Virus record (IMG/VR): IMGVR_UViG_3300045119_000271
Span: 1-34,166 of that record
Length of the DNA: 34,166 bases
Direction: 5' to 3' (one strand)
From: a virus
The first letter of the stretch is position 1, and every line of letters starts with the position of its first letter. Shown here piece after piece: positions 23,259 through 29,456 of this stretch. A program made the translations under genes and the position numbers. The notes beneath the pieces are model-generated. The model had not been told where the DNA came from and searched no databases. It was given only the letters and a program-made list of their open reading frames with translations.

Positions 23259-23300
23259 CGGGCCTAAATCGACGATTTCGAGGATCGTTGGTCAGGCCCG
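23259..23300 (-). terminator. Leftward rho-independent terminator
   Basis: Arms CGGGCCT (23259-23265) and AGGCCCG (23294-23300) form the outer stem, with inner ACGAT/ATCGT. Read leftward, the stem is followed by TTTCTATT. It overlaps the stop codon of the leftward gene ending at 23264. Confidence 0.55.
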
Positions 23301-23560
23301 CTCTGTCCAGAAAACGTGCCAAAACACCCCTTTTCACTTGATTCCACTCCCAGCCCACTCACGGTTTTTTCGGCGCGTCTGGCCTCACGACGCTGTACGA
23401 GCAGGGCGATCGCGCGCGCGAGCAGCACATCCGTCTCGTCTTCGGCGTGCTCCAGCATCCGCACAAAGTAACGCGTCTGGGCCGCGCGCCGGGCGGTGGC
23501 GCGTTCCGCTGAACGACTTAAATGTCTGCAACTACATACACTGCCTGACACGTCACACAT
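23264..23560 (-). CDS. Leftward hypothetical protein beside the attachment-like site
   Basis: A 98-residue frame from ATG 23560 to TAG 23264. The first dozen residues are Cys/Ser-rich (MCDVSGSVCSC); the core is helical and charged (AERATARRAAQTRYFVRMLE, then DETDVLLARAIALLVQRREA). Third positions in the core are strongly GC-biased, supporting coding in this direction. A terminator-like hairpin at its end and a TTGACA box before it add support. A -10-like TACGAC seven bases before the ATG implies a leaderless mRNA. I recognise no family. Confidence 0.5.
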   Translation of the reverse strand: MCDVSGSVCSCRHLSRSAERATARRAAQTRYFVRMLEHAEDETDVLLARAIALLVQRREARRAEKTVSGLGVESSEKGCFGTFSGQSGPDQRSSKSSI

Positions 23561-23589
23561 CAGGTATGTCGTACAGTGCAGAAAATGTT

Positions 23590-23636
23590 TGTCAATACAC
23601 TCATTGCTTGACAGTCTGACCATACCTGCATAGCAT
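23590..23636. promoter_or_regulatory. Second divergent promoter region with inverted repeats
   Basis: Rightward: TTGACA (23608-23613), 17-base spacer, TAGCAT (23631-23636), with ATG 23648 about five bases after the expected RNA start. Leftward: TTGACA read from 23595 to 23590, 16 bases, TACGAC (23573-23568), with ATG 23560. CAGGTATG (23561-23568) and CATACCTG (23621-23628) are an exact inverted pair, one over each promoter, and are likely regulator sites. The local sequence is AT-richer than the genes around it. Confidence 0.55.
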
Positions 23637-23647
23637 ACGCGATTGTC

Positions 23648-23893
23648 ATGACTGACAAGACATTCATTGAGCAGTTGGCGACGTATCGCCTGGAGCGCGA
23701 TCTCACGTTCGAGCAACTCTCGGCAGAGATGGGGAAGGCGGGGTACGCGATTCGGGCTCGGTCGCTGCACCTGATGTTGACCCATCGTCTGCGGACCGAA
23801 CCGCACGACCGCACGCTCTACAAGGTGCGGCGGTTTCTCGAGCACGTCAGACCGACGAAACGGCGGGCCCGCTCAGAAGGGAGCGCGGCATGA
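23648..23893 (+). CDS. XRE-type helix-turn-helix regulator
   Basis: An 81-residue protein. RDLTFEQLSAEMGKAGYAIR, then ARSLHLMLTHRLRTEPHDRT is the typical helix-turn-helix order of XRE regulators, with the T.EQL.AEMG first helix. The C-terminus is basic (PTKRRARSEG). It starts without a ribosome site a few bases from the predicted RNA start, so it is probably translated leaderless, like lambda cI from its maintenance promoter. It faces a leftward gene and overlaps the excisionase-like gene (ATGA). Confidence 0.7.
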   Translation: MTDKTFIEQLATYRLERDLTFEQLSAEMGKAGYAIRARSLHLMLTHRLRTEPHDRTLYKVRRFLEHVRPTKRRARSEGSAA

Positions 23894-24111
23894 GGGCGGA
23901 ACCGCGGATCATCGAGACGCCGTACCTCAACACGCGCGAGGCGATGGCGTACCTGCGCCTCACCTCGCCCTCGTCGCTCTACTACCTCATCAACGAGCAG
24001 CGGCTCCCCCATCTGCGCCGCGGCGGCCGGCTCCTGTTCGACAAGCGCGAGCTCGACGCGTGGTTGCGCGGGACCGACGCGATCAGCCTCGCGCGGGTGC
24101 GACGCGCATGA
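23890..24111 (+). CDS. Excisionase-like / MerR-type HTH protein
   Basis: A 73-residue protein with YLNTREAMAYLRLTSPSSLY, then YLINEQRLPHLRRGGRLLF, then DKRELDAWL: the helix-turn-helix_17 pattern of phage excisionases and related DNA-binding proteins, in which the recognition helix is followed by a wing with R..GR..F...ELD.WL. It could be the directionality factor for the nearby att-like site or a transcription factor. It overlaps the XRE gene and is followed by unrelated early genes. Confidence 0.8.
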   Translation: MRAEPRIIETPYLNTREAMAYLRLTSPSSLYYLINEQRLPHLRRGGRLLFDKRELDAWLRGTDAISLARVRRA

Positions 24112-24124
24112 ACGGGGGCCGCTG

Positions 24125-24403
24125 ATGCCGACCAGCTCGCAGTACCTCTGTGGCTGTGGCCGGTTCCTGCGCGTCAAGCAGAACAGCGTCACCGTCGAAG
24201 AGCTGCTCGAGGACGGATCGCCGTACAAGCTCTGGGACGCGGATCTGCTCGAATGCGTCGAGTGCGGCGTCGAGCTGATCGCGGGGTTCGGCCGGGCGCC
24301 GATCGCGGAGCACTGGCAGCCGACCTACGCCGAGACGCGCGCCCGCCTGGCGCCGATCTATCCGGGCCGCTGCCGGCCGGCAGCGGAGGTCGTGATCCCA
24401 TGA
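24125..24403 (+). CDS. Zinc-ribbon-like hypothetical protein
   Basis: A 92-residue protein with LCGCGRFLRV near the N-terminus and LECVECGVEL in the middle, two Cys-pair knuckles separated by about 30 residues, as in a zinc ribbon. The C-terminal third is Pro/Arg-rich. Its stop overlaps the ATG of the next gene. Unknown function; probably nucleic-acid binding or a protein adaptor. Confidence 0.65.
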   Translation: MPTSSQYLCGCGRFLRVKQNSVTVEELLEDGSPYKLWDADLLECVECGVELIAGFGRAPIAEHWQPTYAETRARLAPIYPGRCRPAAEVVIP

Positions 24404-24549
24404 TCCTCGTCCTGACGGTCGCCGTGGTCGTCGCGGTGATCCTCGTCGGCGGCACGGCCTGGCTGATGGTGCAGGACCAGCGGGCCGACGACCGGGTGTC
24501 GACCGCCTGGCGCGACGAACACGCGCGGGACCGGAGGCACGATGGCTGA
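24400..24549 (+). CDS. 49-residue single-helix membrane protein
   Basis: The ATG at 24400 overlaps the previous TGA. Residues 2-22 form a membrane helix (ILVLTVAVVVAVILVGGTAW), followed by a charged tail ending RRHDG. The last codons contain the ribosome site and overlap the start of the next gene at 24542. The same end sequence (RRHDG plus ribosome site) recurs at 25447-25464. Possible holin-like or membrane anchor; no specific evidence. Confidence 0.55.
   Translation: MILVLTVAVVVAVILVGGTAWLMVQDQRADDRVSTAWRDEHARDRRHDG
24532..24549 (+). repeat. 18-base gene-junction repeat, copy 1
   Basis: CGGAGGCACGATGGCTGA is identical to 25447-25464. It encodes the end of one gene (RRHDG-stop) and at the same time the ribosome site and ATG-GCT-GA start of the next. 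It is likely a shared boundary between gene modules. Confidence 0.8.
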
Positions 24550-25309
24550 GATCCACACGGGAGGCGGCATGCTGCGGACGTATCTGAATTCGCCCCAACT
24601 GAAAGCGGATTTCCTCGCCGCGATCACGCAACACGAACAGCAGGACGCCCTCATCAAAGGCACCTACGGCCGGATGAACGGGACGTTCAAGGGCTGCGCG
24701 ATCGGGTGCTCGTTGCATTCGTTGAACATCATCGGCGGCAAGGCCGCGGCGAAGAAACCGACCGGCGATCACGCGCGGTACGAGAAGGAGCTCGGCCTCC
24801 CGATCTGGTTCGCGTATCTCGAGGACCAGATCTTCGAAAACCTCCCGATGGAGCAGGCGACGACTTGGCCGCGGCGACTCGCCGAGGCGATCCCCGTCGG
24901 CGCCGTCGTCGACGACATCGTGCTTGCGAAGATCCTGCGCTGGGTGCTCGCGGACGCGGACTTCGGCGTGCGCTGTACGACGGACGACGAAGAGATTCGC
25001 GGCTACATCGATGTCGTCGTCGCGATGTTCGATGCAGAGATCGCCACCGGCGGGCATGCGACCGCCGAGCAACGCGAGGCGGCCGCCAGGGACGCCAGGG
25101 CCGCCAGGGACGCCTGGGACGCCTGGGCCGCCTGGGCCGCCAGGGCCGCCTGGGCCGCCTGGGACGCCTGGGCCGCCTGGGACGCCTGGGCCGCCTGGGA
25201 CGCCTGGGACGCCCTACATCCCGAAGGGAAAAAGGCGGACGCCTTCTTCCCCTCGCTCTCGGAGTTCGTGCTGTCTCTGGTCAGGGCCTTACCGGGAGCA
25301 ACGTCATGA
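24542..25309 (+). CDS. Phage protein with C-terminal tripeptide (AAW/DAW) repeat
   Basis: A 255-residue protein. The first 175 residues look globular and helical ([20 protein letters not shown], then [13 protein letters not shown], then [19 protein letters not shown]). Residues 181-225 are 15 units of the tripeptide [AD]-A-[WR], then a short C-terminal helix. I recall a family of phage proteins of similar build with Ala/Arg/Trp repeats whose role is unknown. It starts behind a GGAGG site and lies in the early operon. Confidence 0.65.
   Translation: MAEIHTGGGMLRTYLNSPQLKADFLAAITQHEQQDALIKGTYGRMNGTFKGCAIGCSLHSLNIIGGKAAAKKPTGDHARYEKELGLPIWFAYLEDQIFENLPMEQATTWPRRLAEAIPVGAVVDDIVLAKILRWVLADADFGVRCTTDDEEIRGYIDVVVAMFDAEIATGGHATAEQREAAARDARAARDAWDAWAAWAARAAWAAWDAWAAWDAWAAWDAWDALHPEGKKADAFFPSLSEFVLSLVRALPGATS
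25082..25216 (+). repeat. 9-base coding minisatellite, 15 units
   Basis: Fifteen consecutive 9-base units of the form GCC/GAC-GCC-TGG/AGG encode [A/D]-A-[W/R]. Units differ by single substitutions. No stop occurs in any of the three forward frames; one alternative frame would read a collagen-like Gly-x-Pro repeat. Confidence 0.9.
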
Positions 25310-25464
25310 GCGCGGGGGACGCCGCTCGACCCGACGCCCGACCCGACGACGACCGCCCCCGCTGCCCGCTGTGCGGCGAAGACACGTTGATTGACGTCGA
25401 CCCTGCGGGTCGGCGGTATTTCTGTTTCGTGTGCGCGCACACCTGGCGGAGGCACGATGGCTGA
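25306..25464 (+). CDS. Small zinc-ribbon protein
   Basis: A 52-residue protein with [15 protein letters not shown] and [12 protein letters not shown]: two CxxC knuckles, like the zinc ribbon of TFIIB-type or transposase-associated proteins. The ATG at 25306 overlaps the previous TGA. The stop overlaps the start of the RecT-like gene, and the junction is the second copy of the 18-base repeat. Confidence 0.65.
   Translation: MSAGDAARPDARPDDDRPRCPLCGEDTLIDVDPAGRRYFCFVCAHTWRRHDG
25447..25464 (+). repeat. 18-base gene-junction repeat, copy 2
   Basis: Identical to 24532-24549. Here it ends the zinc-ribbon gene and starts the RecT-like gene. Confidence 0.8.
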
Positions 25465-26311
25465 CGAGACGACCCCCGACACCACGACGAACGCGGCCCT
25501 TGCGCCTGCGCCGCCGGCCGCGAAGACCCCGGTGCGCATCGGTGTCTCGCCCACCTCCCTCGACGAAGGCTGGCGCCTCGCGACGATGATGGCGAAGTCG
25601 GAGCTCGTGCCGAAAGCGTTTCGCAACCACCCCGAGGACGTGCTCGTCGCGATTCAGCTCGGCACCGAGATCGGGCTCGCGCCGATGCAGGCCTTACAAA
25701 GTATCGCCGTGATCAACGGGCGGCCGTCGATCTGGGGTGACGGGTTCCTCGCACTGATCATGGCGTCGCCGCTCTACCGCGACCATGACGAGTACTACGA
25801 GGTCGACGGCCAGCGCGTCGACGGCCTCAATGCTGACGCGCTGAAGCAGGACACGACCACGGCGGTGTGCACGTTCTACCGGCGCGGGAAGGCCGAACCG
25901 GTGACGCGGCGGTTCACGGTCGCACAGGCGAAGAAGGCGCAGCTCCTCGGCAAGGACGGCCCGTGGCAGACGTATCCCGACCGCATGCTGCTGATGCGGG
26001 CGCGGTCGTGGGCCGGCCGGGACTGTTTCCCTGATCTGCTCCGCGGCATCCGCACTGCCGAGGAGGCGCTCGACGAGAGCACGGCCACGACCCGCGTGCG
26101 GCAGGTCACGCGGATCTCGGAGACGGCCGGCAGCCGTGCCTCGGCGCCCGAGGCCGAGGCCGAGCACGTCGACGAGACGACCGGCGAAGTGCTGCCGCTC
26201 ACCGATGATCCGTCGATGTCACCTGAGCGCGTCGAGCAACGTCGTCGTCGCGGCGTACCAGATCCCCCGGCTCCGATCACCGCGGCCGATATTCCCTTCG
26301 GTGGCCGATGA
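25457..26311 (+). CDS. RecT-like single-strand annealing protein
   Basis: A 284-residue protein. The block SLDEGWRLATMMAKSELVPK, then HPEDVLVAIQLGTEIGLAPM, then QALQSIAVINGRPSIWGDGF matches a large phage family annotated as RecT-type recombinases. It promotes annealing of complementary single strands, working with an exonuclease. The C-terminal 80 residues are acidic and Pro-rich, probably a protein-interaction tail. The start at 25457 has the GGAGG site; an upstream ATG at 25391 lies in the zinc-ribbon gene. The PD-(D/E)XK gene at 27232 is the likely partner. Confidence 0.8.
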   Translation: MADETTPDTTTNAALAPAPPAAKTPVRIGVSPTSLDEGWRLATMMAKSELVPKAFRNHPEDVLVAIQLGTEIGLAPMQALQSIAVINGRPSIWGDGFLALIMASPLYRDHDEYYEVDGQRVDGLNADALKQDTTTAVCTFYRRGKAEPVTRRFTVAQAKKAQLLGKDGPWQTYPDRMLLMRARSWAGRDCFPDLLRGIRTAEEALDESTATTRVRQVTRISETAGSRASAPEAEAEHVDETTGEVLPLTDDPSMSPERVEQRRRRGVPDPPAPITAADIPFGGR

Positions 26312-26484
26312 ACTCCCAGCCGGCGCCGACCGAGGCCGTGCGGATCGTCTCACGCTTCCATGCCGTGGCGCGCTGCAGTTCGTGCGAGTGGACCGCGGAG
26401 ATGACCGGTGACGAGGAACTGGAGGTCGCGAGGTTCCTCCGTGCCTTGCTCCTCGAACATGTCCATCGGATGCACCATCAATGA
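26308..26484 (+). CDS. 58-residue Cys/His micro-protein
   Basis: The ATG at 26308 overlaps the RecT-like stop. The protein contains ARCSSCEWTAEM (CxxC) and a C-terminal helix ending LEHVHRMHHQ (HxxHxxHH), a possible CCHH-type metal site. The spacing is similar in many phage zinc micro-proteins with this C-terminal EH..H pattern. It overlaps the next start (ATGA). Confidence 0.55.
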   Translation: MNSQPAPTEAVRIVSRFHAVARCSSCEWTAEMTGDEELEVARFLRALLLEHVHRMHHQ

Positions 26485-26642
26485 TCACCTATTCGCATTA
26501 CGTCGTGTGGGATGCACCAGGCGGGCGGCTGGTCCGCGCGCTCTGCGGCCTCCTGATCCGCCGCCGGGAACACGTCAATGCGCCGACGTGTCCGGTGTGC
26601 GCGAAGCTCCTCGCCGCGCGCGAGGCCGAGGTCGGCCCATGA
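26481..26642 (+). CDS. 53-residue Cys-pair micro-protein
   Basis: The ATG at 26481 overlaps the previous stop; its own TGA overlaps the next start (ATGA). It contains a Cys in VRALCGLL, a His in REHVN, and CPVC, a C...H...CxxC arrangement that could form one zinc site. Unknown function; coding support is the perfect coupling and the Cys pattern. Confidence 0.5.
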   Translation: MITYSHYVVWDAPGGRLVRALCGLLIRRREHVNAPTCPVCAKLLAAREAEVGP

Positions 26643-27235
26643 GCTTTGCGCGACTGCGGCTGAACTGCCCGCACTGCGGCGACGACATTGCGATTGATGT
26701 CGGCGTGGAGCTTCAGACCGCTCGGAAGTGGGAGCCGGATCGGGAGGCGGACGATTGGCGCCTCTCGCGCACGCCTGAGCAGATCGCGGTGGTGGAACAC
26801 GCGAGGAGCAGCGGCGTCCTTGAGGCGTTCACGGTGGCTGTGCATGCACGTCAGGCCGCCAACGGACAGCCCAAGAGCATGGAATCGTTCCTCCTGACGT
26901 TTCTTTCGTCGATGCGTCAGAACCGCGTGCCGCATTTCGTGTTGAAGCACTACATCCGGGAGTTTGGACACGGAACGATCTCGATCTGGAGCGCGCAGGG
27001 AGTCTTAGCCGTGGTCGCAGATGGACGATTGCGCGCCTTTGTGCCGCTCGAGGTGGTGCGGGGCCAATCTATCGTCTCCGTCTCCGGACTCAACAAGAGT
27101 CGCATCGGTGGCGACGAGGACTCCTTTCAGGCCTGGGTGAAAACCCGCAATGGGTATGTTCCCGCTGGGGCTCGCGTGTTCCTCGACGAGATGCGCGGTA
27201 AATCGTTCGGTGAATTTGCAAAGCCGAGTCTATGA
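26639..27235 (+). CDS. Hypothetical protein with N-terminal Cys knuckle
   Basis: A 198-residue protein. Residues 10-13 are CPHC in a zinc-ribbon-like context, with no second pair visible. The rest looks folded: a helical middle (TPEQIAVVEHARSSGVLEAF) and a beta-rich C-terminal half (HGTISIWSAQGVLAVVADGR, then LRAFVPLEVV). Codon use is less GC-biased than its neighbours, which may mark recent acquisition. I do not recognise a family. It overlaps the next gene by four bases. Confidence 0.6.
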   Translation: MSFARLRLNCPHCGDDIAIDVGVELQTARKWEPDREADDWRLSRTPEQIAVVEHARSSGVLEAFTVAVHARQAANGQPKSMESFLLTFLSSMRQNRVPHFVLKHYIREFGHGTISIWSAQGVLAVVADGRLRAFVPLEVVRGQSIVSVSGLNKSRIGGDEDSFQAWVKTRNGYVPAGARVFLDEMRGKSFGEFAKPSL

Positions 27236-27879
27236 GCCTAGCCTTCTTCGCGCCCGATCACACCTACGAGCTCGACGGCGTCCGCGTGCCCTCCGTCACG
27301 GGCGTCCTGCACCGCGCCGGCCTGATCAATTTCGACCACGTGCCGCCGTCGATCCTCGCCGCGGCGCTCGAGCGCGGGCGCGTCGTCCACCAGGCGATCC
27401 ACTTCTGGAACGAGCGTGACCTCGACGTCGCCGCCTTCGATCGCCAGTTCCCCGAGTGCGCGCCGTACCTGCACGGCTGGATCACGTTCACCGAGCAGCG
27501 CCGGTTCGTGCCGGTGCTCAACGAGCGGCGCGTGGCCTCGCGTCGGCACCAGGTCGCCGGCTCGCTCGACTGCCTCGGCACGCTCGACGGCACCGCCGTG
27601 TTGATCGACTTCAAGACGGGCCGCCCGCAGGACGTTGCCGCCGATCTGCAGACCGCGGCCTATCACGCCCTGGCGGCCGAGTGGGCCGAGGAGGACGACG
27701 CCCTCGCGCGGTTCTTCGCGGACCATCCCGTCGTGCGGCGGTTCGCGGTGCAGCTGCGCAAGGACGCGACGTTTCGCATCGAGGCCTACGCCGACCCGCG
27801 GGACTTTCGGGACTTTCTCACGCTGGTCGCGGCGCAGCAGATCGTCACGCGCCGCGGGCGCACCGAGGTGGCCGCATGA
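27232..27879 (+). CDS. PD-(D/E)XK nuclease (RecB-like), second copy
   Basis: A 215-residue protein. It shows H53 in GRVVHQAIHFWN, E98 in VLNERRVAS, D113 in GSLDCLGTL, then D126 and K128 in VLIDFKTGRP, and the Gln/Tyr helix DLQTAAYHAL. The N-terminus (YELDGVRVPSVTGVLHRAG) matches that of the nuclease at 20812 in pattern, showing common ancestry at low identity. Next to the RecT-like gene, it is the probable exonuclease partner in a RecE/RecT-type system. Confidence 0.85.
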   Translation: MSLAFFAPDHTYELDGVRVPSVTGVLHRAGLINFDHVPPSILAAALERGRVVHQAIHFWNERDLDVAAFDRQFPECAPYLHGWITFTEQRRFVPVLNERRVASRRHQVAGSLDCLGTLDGTAVLIDFKTGRPQDVAADLQTAAYHALAAEWAEEDDALARFFADHPVVRRFAVQLRKDATFRIEAYADPRDFRDFLTLVAAQQIVTRRGRTEVAA

Positions 27880-28559
27880 AGGCCGCCGTCCTCGACTTCA
27901 ATCAGCCGGACAGCGCGCGTGGCGTCGGTGGCGAGCTCGCGGCCGATACGACTGCGCTCGTCACCCGCGTCGGCGTCGTGCATGTCAGTGACCGCGCCTC
28001 CCTCGAGCAGGCCGTGCTCGACCGCCAGGCGATCGGCGAGTCCGTCAAGCGCGTGCAGGCGTTCTTCGAGCCGTTCAAGTCGAGCGCCTACAAGCTGCAC
28101 CGGATGCTGTGCGACCGCGAGAACGAGATCCTCGGGCCGCTGCTGCGGCTCGACCAGGCCATGAAGGCCGGCATCTCGACGTTCAAAGCCGCAGAGGATC
28201 GCGCGCGGCAACAGCGTGAACGCGAGGAGAGCGAGCGACGGCGCCGCGAGGACGAGGACCGCGCCGCACTCGAAGCCGCGGCGCTCGAGGTCGCCGGCGA
28301 TCACGCCCTGGCCGCGGCCGTCGTCGCCGAGGCGCTCGCCGCACCCGCGCCGGTCGTCGTGCTGCCCGACACCACCAAGGGCGTTGACGGCCTGAAGTTC
28401 ACGCGACGCTGGCTCTGGCGCCCCAGCAACGCGGCGCTTGTGCCGCGGGAGTTTCTCTGCCTCGACGAGAAAAAGATCGGCGCGTATGCGCGGGCGATGA
28501 AGGGCAGCGGGGCGATCCCCGGCATCGAGATTTACCACGTCGACGATCCGGTGAGGTAA
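27876..28559 (+). CDS. Coiled-coil protein in the recombination operon
   Basis: A 227-residue protein. The middle is a long charged helix (about residues 70-150: YKLHRMLCDRENEILGPLLR, then EDRARQQREREESERRRRED). The C-terminal part (LKFTRRWLWRPSNAALVPRE, then GSGAIPGIEIYHVDD) resembles a domain seen in phage proteins near RecT genes. The order suggests a role in recombination or replication, perhaps as an accessory or nuclease-inhibitor protein, but no catalytic motif is visible. Confidence 0.6.
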   Translation: MKAAVLDFNQPDSARGVGGELAADTTALVTRVGVVHVSDRASLEQAVLDRQAIGESVKRVQAFFEPFKSSAYKLHRMLCDRENEILGPLLRLDQAMKAGISTFKAAEDRARQQREREESERRRREDEDRAALEAAALEVAGDHALAAAVVAEALAAPAPVVVLPDTTKGVDGLKFTRRWLWRPSNAALVPREFLCLDEKKIGAYARAMKGSGAIPGIEIYHVDDPVR

Positions 28560-28566
28560 CCCGCGT

Positions 28567-28920
28567 ATGTGGTCCCGGCTCGACGACGAACTGATCGATC
28601 ACGCGAAAGTATTCGCCGCGGGTGAGGTGATCGGCAAGAACGGCCCGGCGGTCGCCCTCGGGTTCTACGCGGTCGGGTTGATGTGGGCGAACAAACATTT
28701 GACGGATGGATTTCTCCCGATGGCTGTGGTTCGTAGCTTCCGACATGTCGATCATCCGGCCTCCGTCGCTGACGCGCTCGTGAAGGCTGGGCTGTGGGAC
28801 AAGAACGGCGGGAGTGGCTTTCAAATCCACGACTTCGGCCATTTCAATGCCTCGGCCGCCGAGGTCAAAAGGAAGCGACGCGAGGACCGCGCGCGGAAAC
28901 TCGCGGCGGGGAAATCGTGA
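28567..28920 (+). CDS. Replication-initiation-like protein, possibly truncated
   Basis: A 117-residue protein. The start WSRLDDELIDHAKVFAAGEV, then GFYAVGLMWANKHLTDGFLP matches the winged-helix N-terminal domain of phage replication initiators and DnaD-like loaders (W.RLDD...H.K, then HLTDG). The frame ends at TGA 28918-28920 after a basic helix (KRKRREDRARKLAAGKS). Past this stop the same frame stays open for 65 codons to TAG 29116-29118 and encodes an Arg/Pro-rich tail containing RRNPRGIRADS, a type of tail I associate with this family. The stop may be a mutation or a natural end. Confidence 0.65.
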   Translation: MWSRLDDELIDHAKVFAAGEVIGKNGPAVALGFYAVGLMWANKHLTDGFLPMAVVRSFRHVDHPASVADALVKAGLWDKNGGSGFQIHDFGHFNASAAEVKRKRREDRARKLAAGKS

Positions 28921-28955
28921 CGGCACAGCTTATGCCGTCCGAGAATTTTCCGCGT

Positions 28956-28995
28956 GGAATCCAGACGGAATCCGCGTGGAATCCGTGCGGATTCC
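28956..28995 (+). repeat. Four 11-bp iterons: candidate replication origin
   Basis: GGAATCC occurs at 28956-28962, 28967-28973 and 28978-28984, and GGATTCC at 28989-28995, spaced by exactly 11 bases, one helical turn. The linkers are AGAC, GCGT and GTGC. An AT-rich patch (GAATTTT, 28943-28949) lies just upstream. Same-face repeats next to an initiator-like gene are typical iteron origins, as in lambda O. The pattern is seen directly; origin function is inferred. Confidence 0.6.
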
Positions 28996-29052
28996 AGAGC
29001 GCTCGCGCGCGCGTCGGGCGCGGGTGCGCGCGCCCGCGATCCCGTACCAAGC

Positions 29053-29080
29053 CCGTACCGGGTCCCGCGCCCCGGTACGG
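29053..29080. repeat. Perfect 10-bp inverted repeat
   Basis: CCGTACCGGG (29053-29062) and CCCGGTACGG (29071-29080) surround an 8-base loop. It lies in the non-coding or read-through stretch after the iterons and before the next gene. It could be part of the origin or a transcript hairpin. Confidence 0.6.
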
Positions 29081-29150
29081 CGTCTCGTCGTCCCGTCCGC
29101 CTTTGTACAACCAATTAGAGCAGCGCGCTGGCGCGCGCGGTTGCCTTTTT

Positions 29151-29456
29151 ATGCACAAAACGCAGCCGAAAACGCTGGCGAGCACGATCGCGCGGATCGT
29201 GCACGGGTTGCTGGCGACGGAACAGTTTGACTCGCTCGCCGACCTGACCGACGCGCTCAAATGGCGCCTGGCCGCGCTGCGTATTCGGTGGACCAACGAC
29301 GACCTCAACGACGCCTACCGCCTCGTCGCGACCGCGCGCCCACTGCCGTGCCGTCTGCTGCCGCGAAAGATCTCGCACGTCGAACGTGAGCCGGAGAACG
29401 TCATCTCGCGCGACGAGGCCGGGGCGATCTTGAACCGACTGGGGATCTTCCTGTGA
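29151..29456 (+). CDS. Small helical hypothetical protein
   Basis: A 101-residue protein from ATG 29151. The pattern TLASTIARIVHGLLATEQFD, then SLADLTDALKWRLAALRIRW, then NDDLNDAYRLVATARPL looks like a compact helical domain. A longer start (GTG 28917, overlapping the initiator-like stop) is open but would add a low-complexity Arg/Pro stretch encoded by the iteron region, so I prefer ATG 29151. No ribosome site is visible at either. Unknown function. Confidence 0.5.
   Translation: MHKTQPKTLASTIARIVHGLLATEQFDSLADLTDALKWRLAALRIRWTNDDLNDAYRLVATARPLPCRLLPRKISHVEREPENVISRDEAGAILNRLGIFL

Larger units (their letters stand above)
23162..23327. repeat. Direct repeats flanking the tRNA-like segment
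   Basis: AGAAAACGT followed by TAGCAAAAAC (23162-23180) and AGAAAACGT followed by GCCAAAACAC (23309-23327) flank the tRNA 3' half on either side. In integration sites such pairs can be arm-type sites for integrase or accessory proteins. The identity is seen; the role is inferred. Confidence 0.4.

Noticed and set aside
24924-25394. Collagen-like Gly-x-Pro protein in an alternative frame of the minisatellite
   Set aside because: It arises automatically from reading the 9-base repeat in another frame; there is no ribosome site and the flanks are not plausible coding in that frame.
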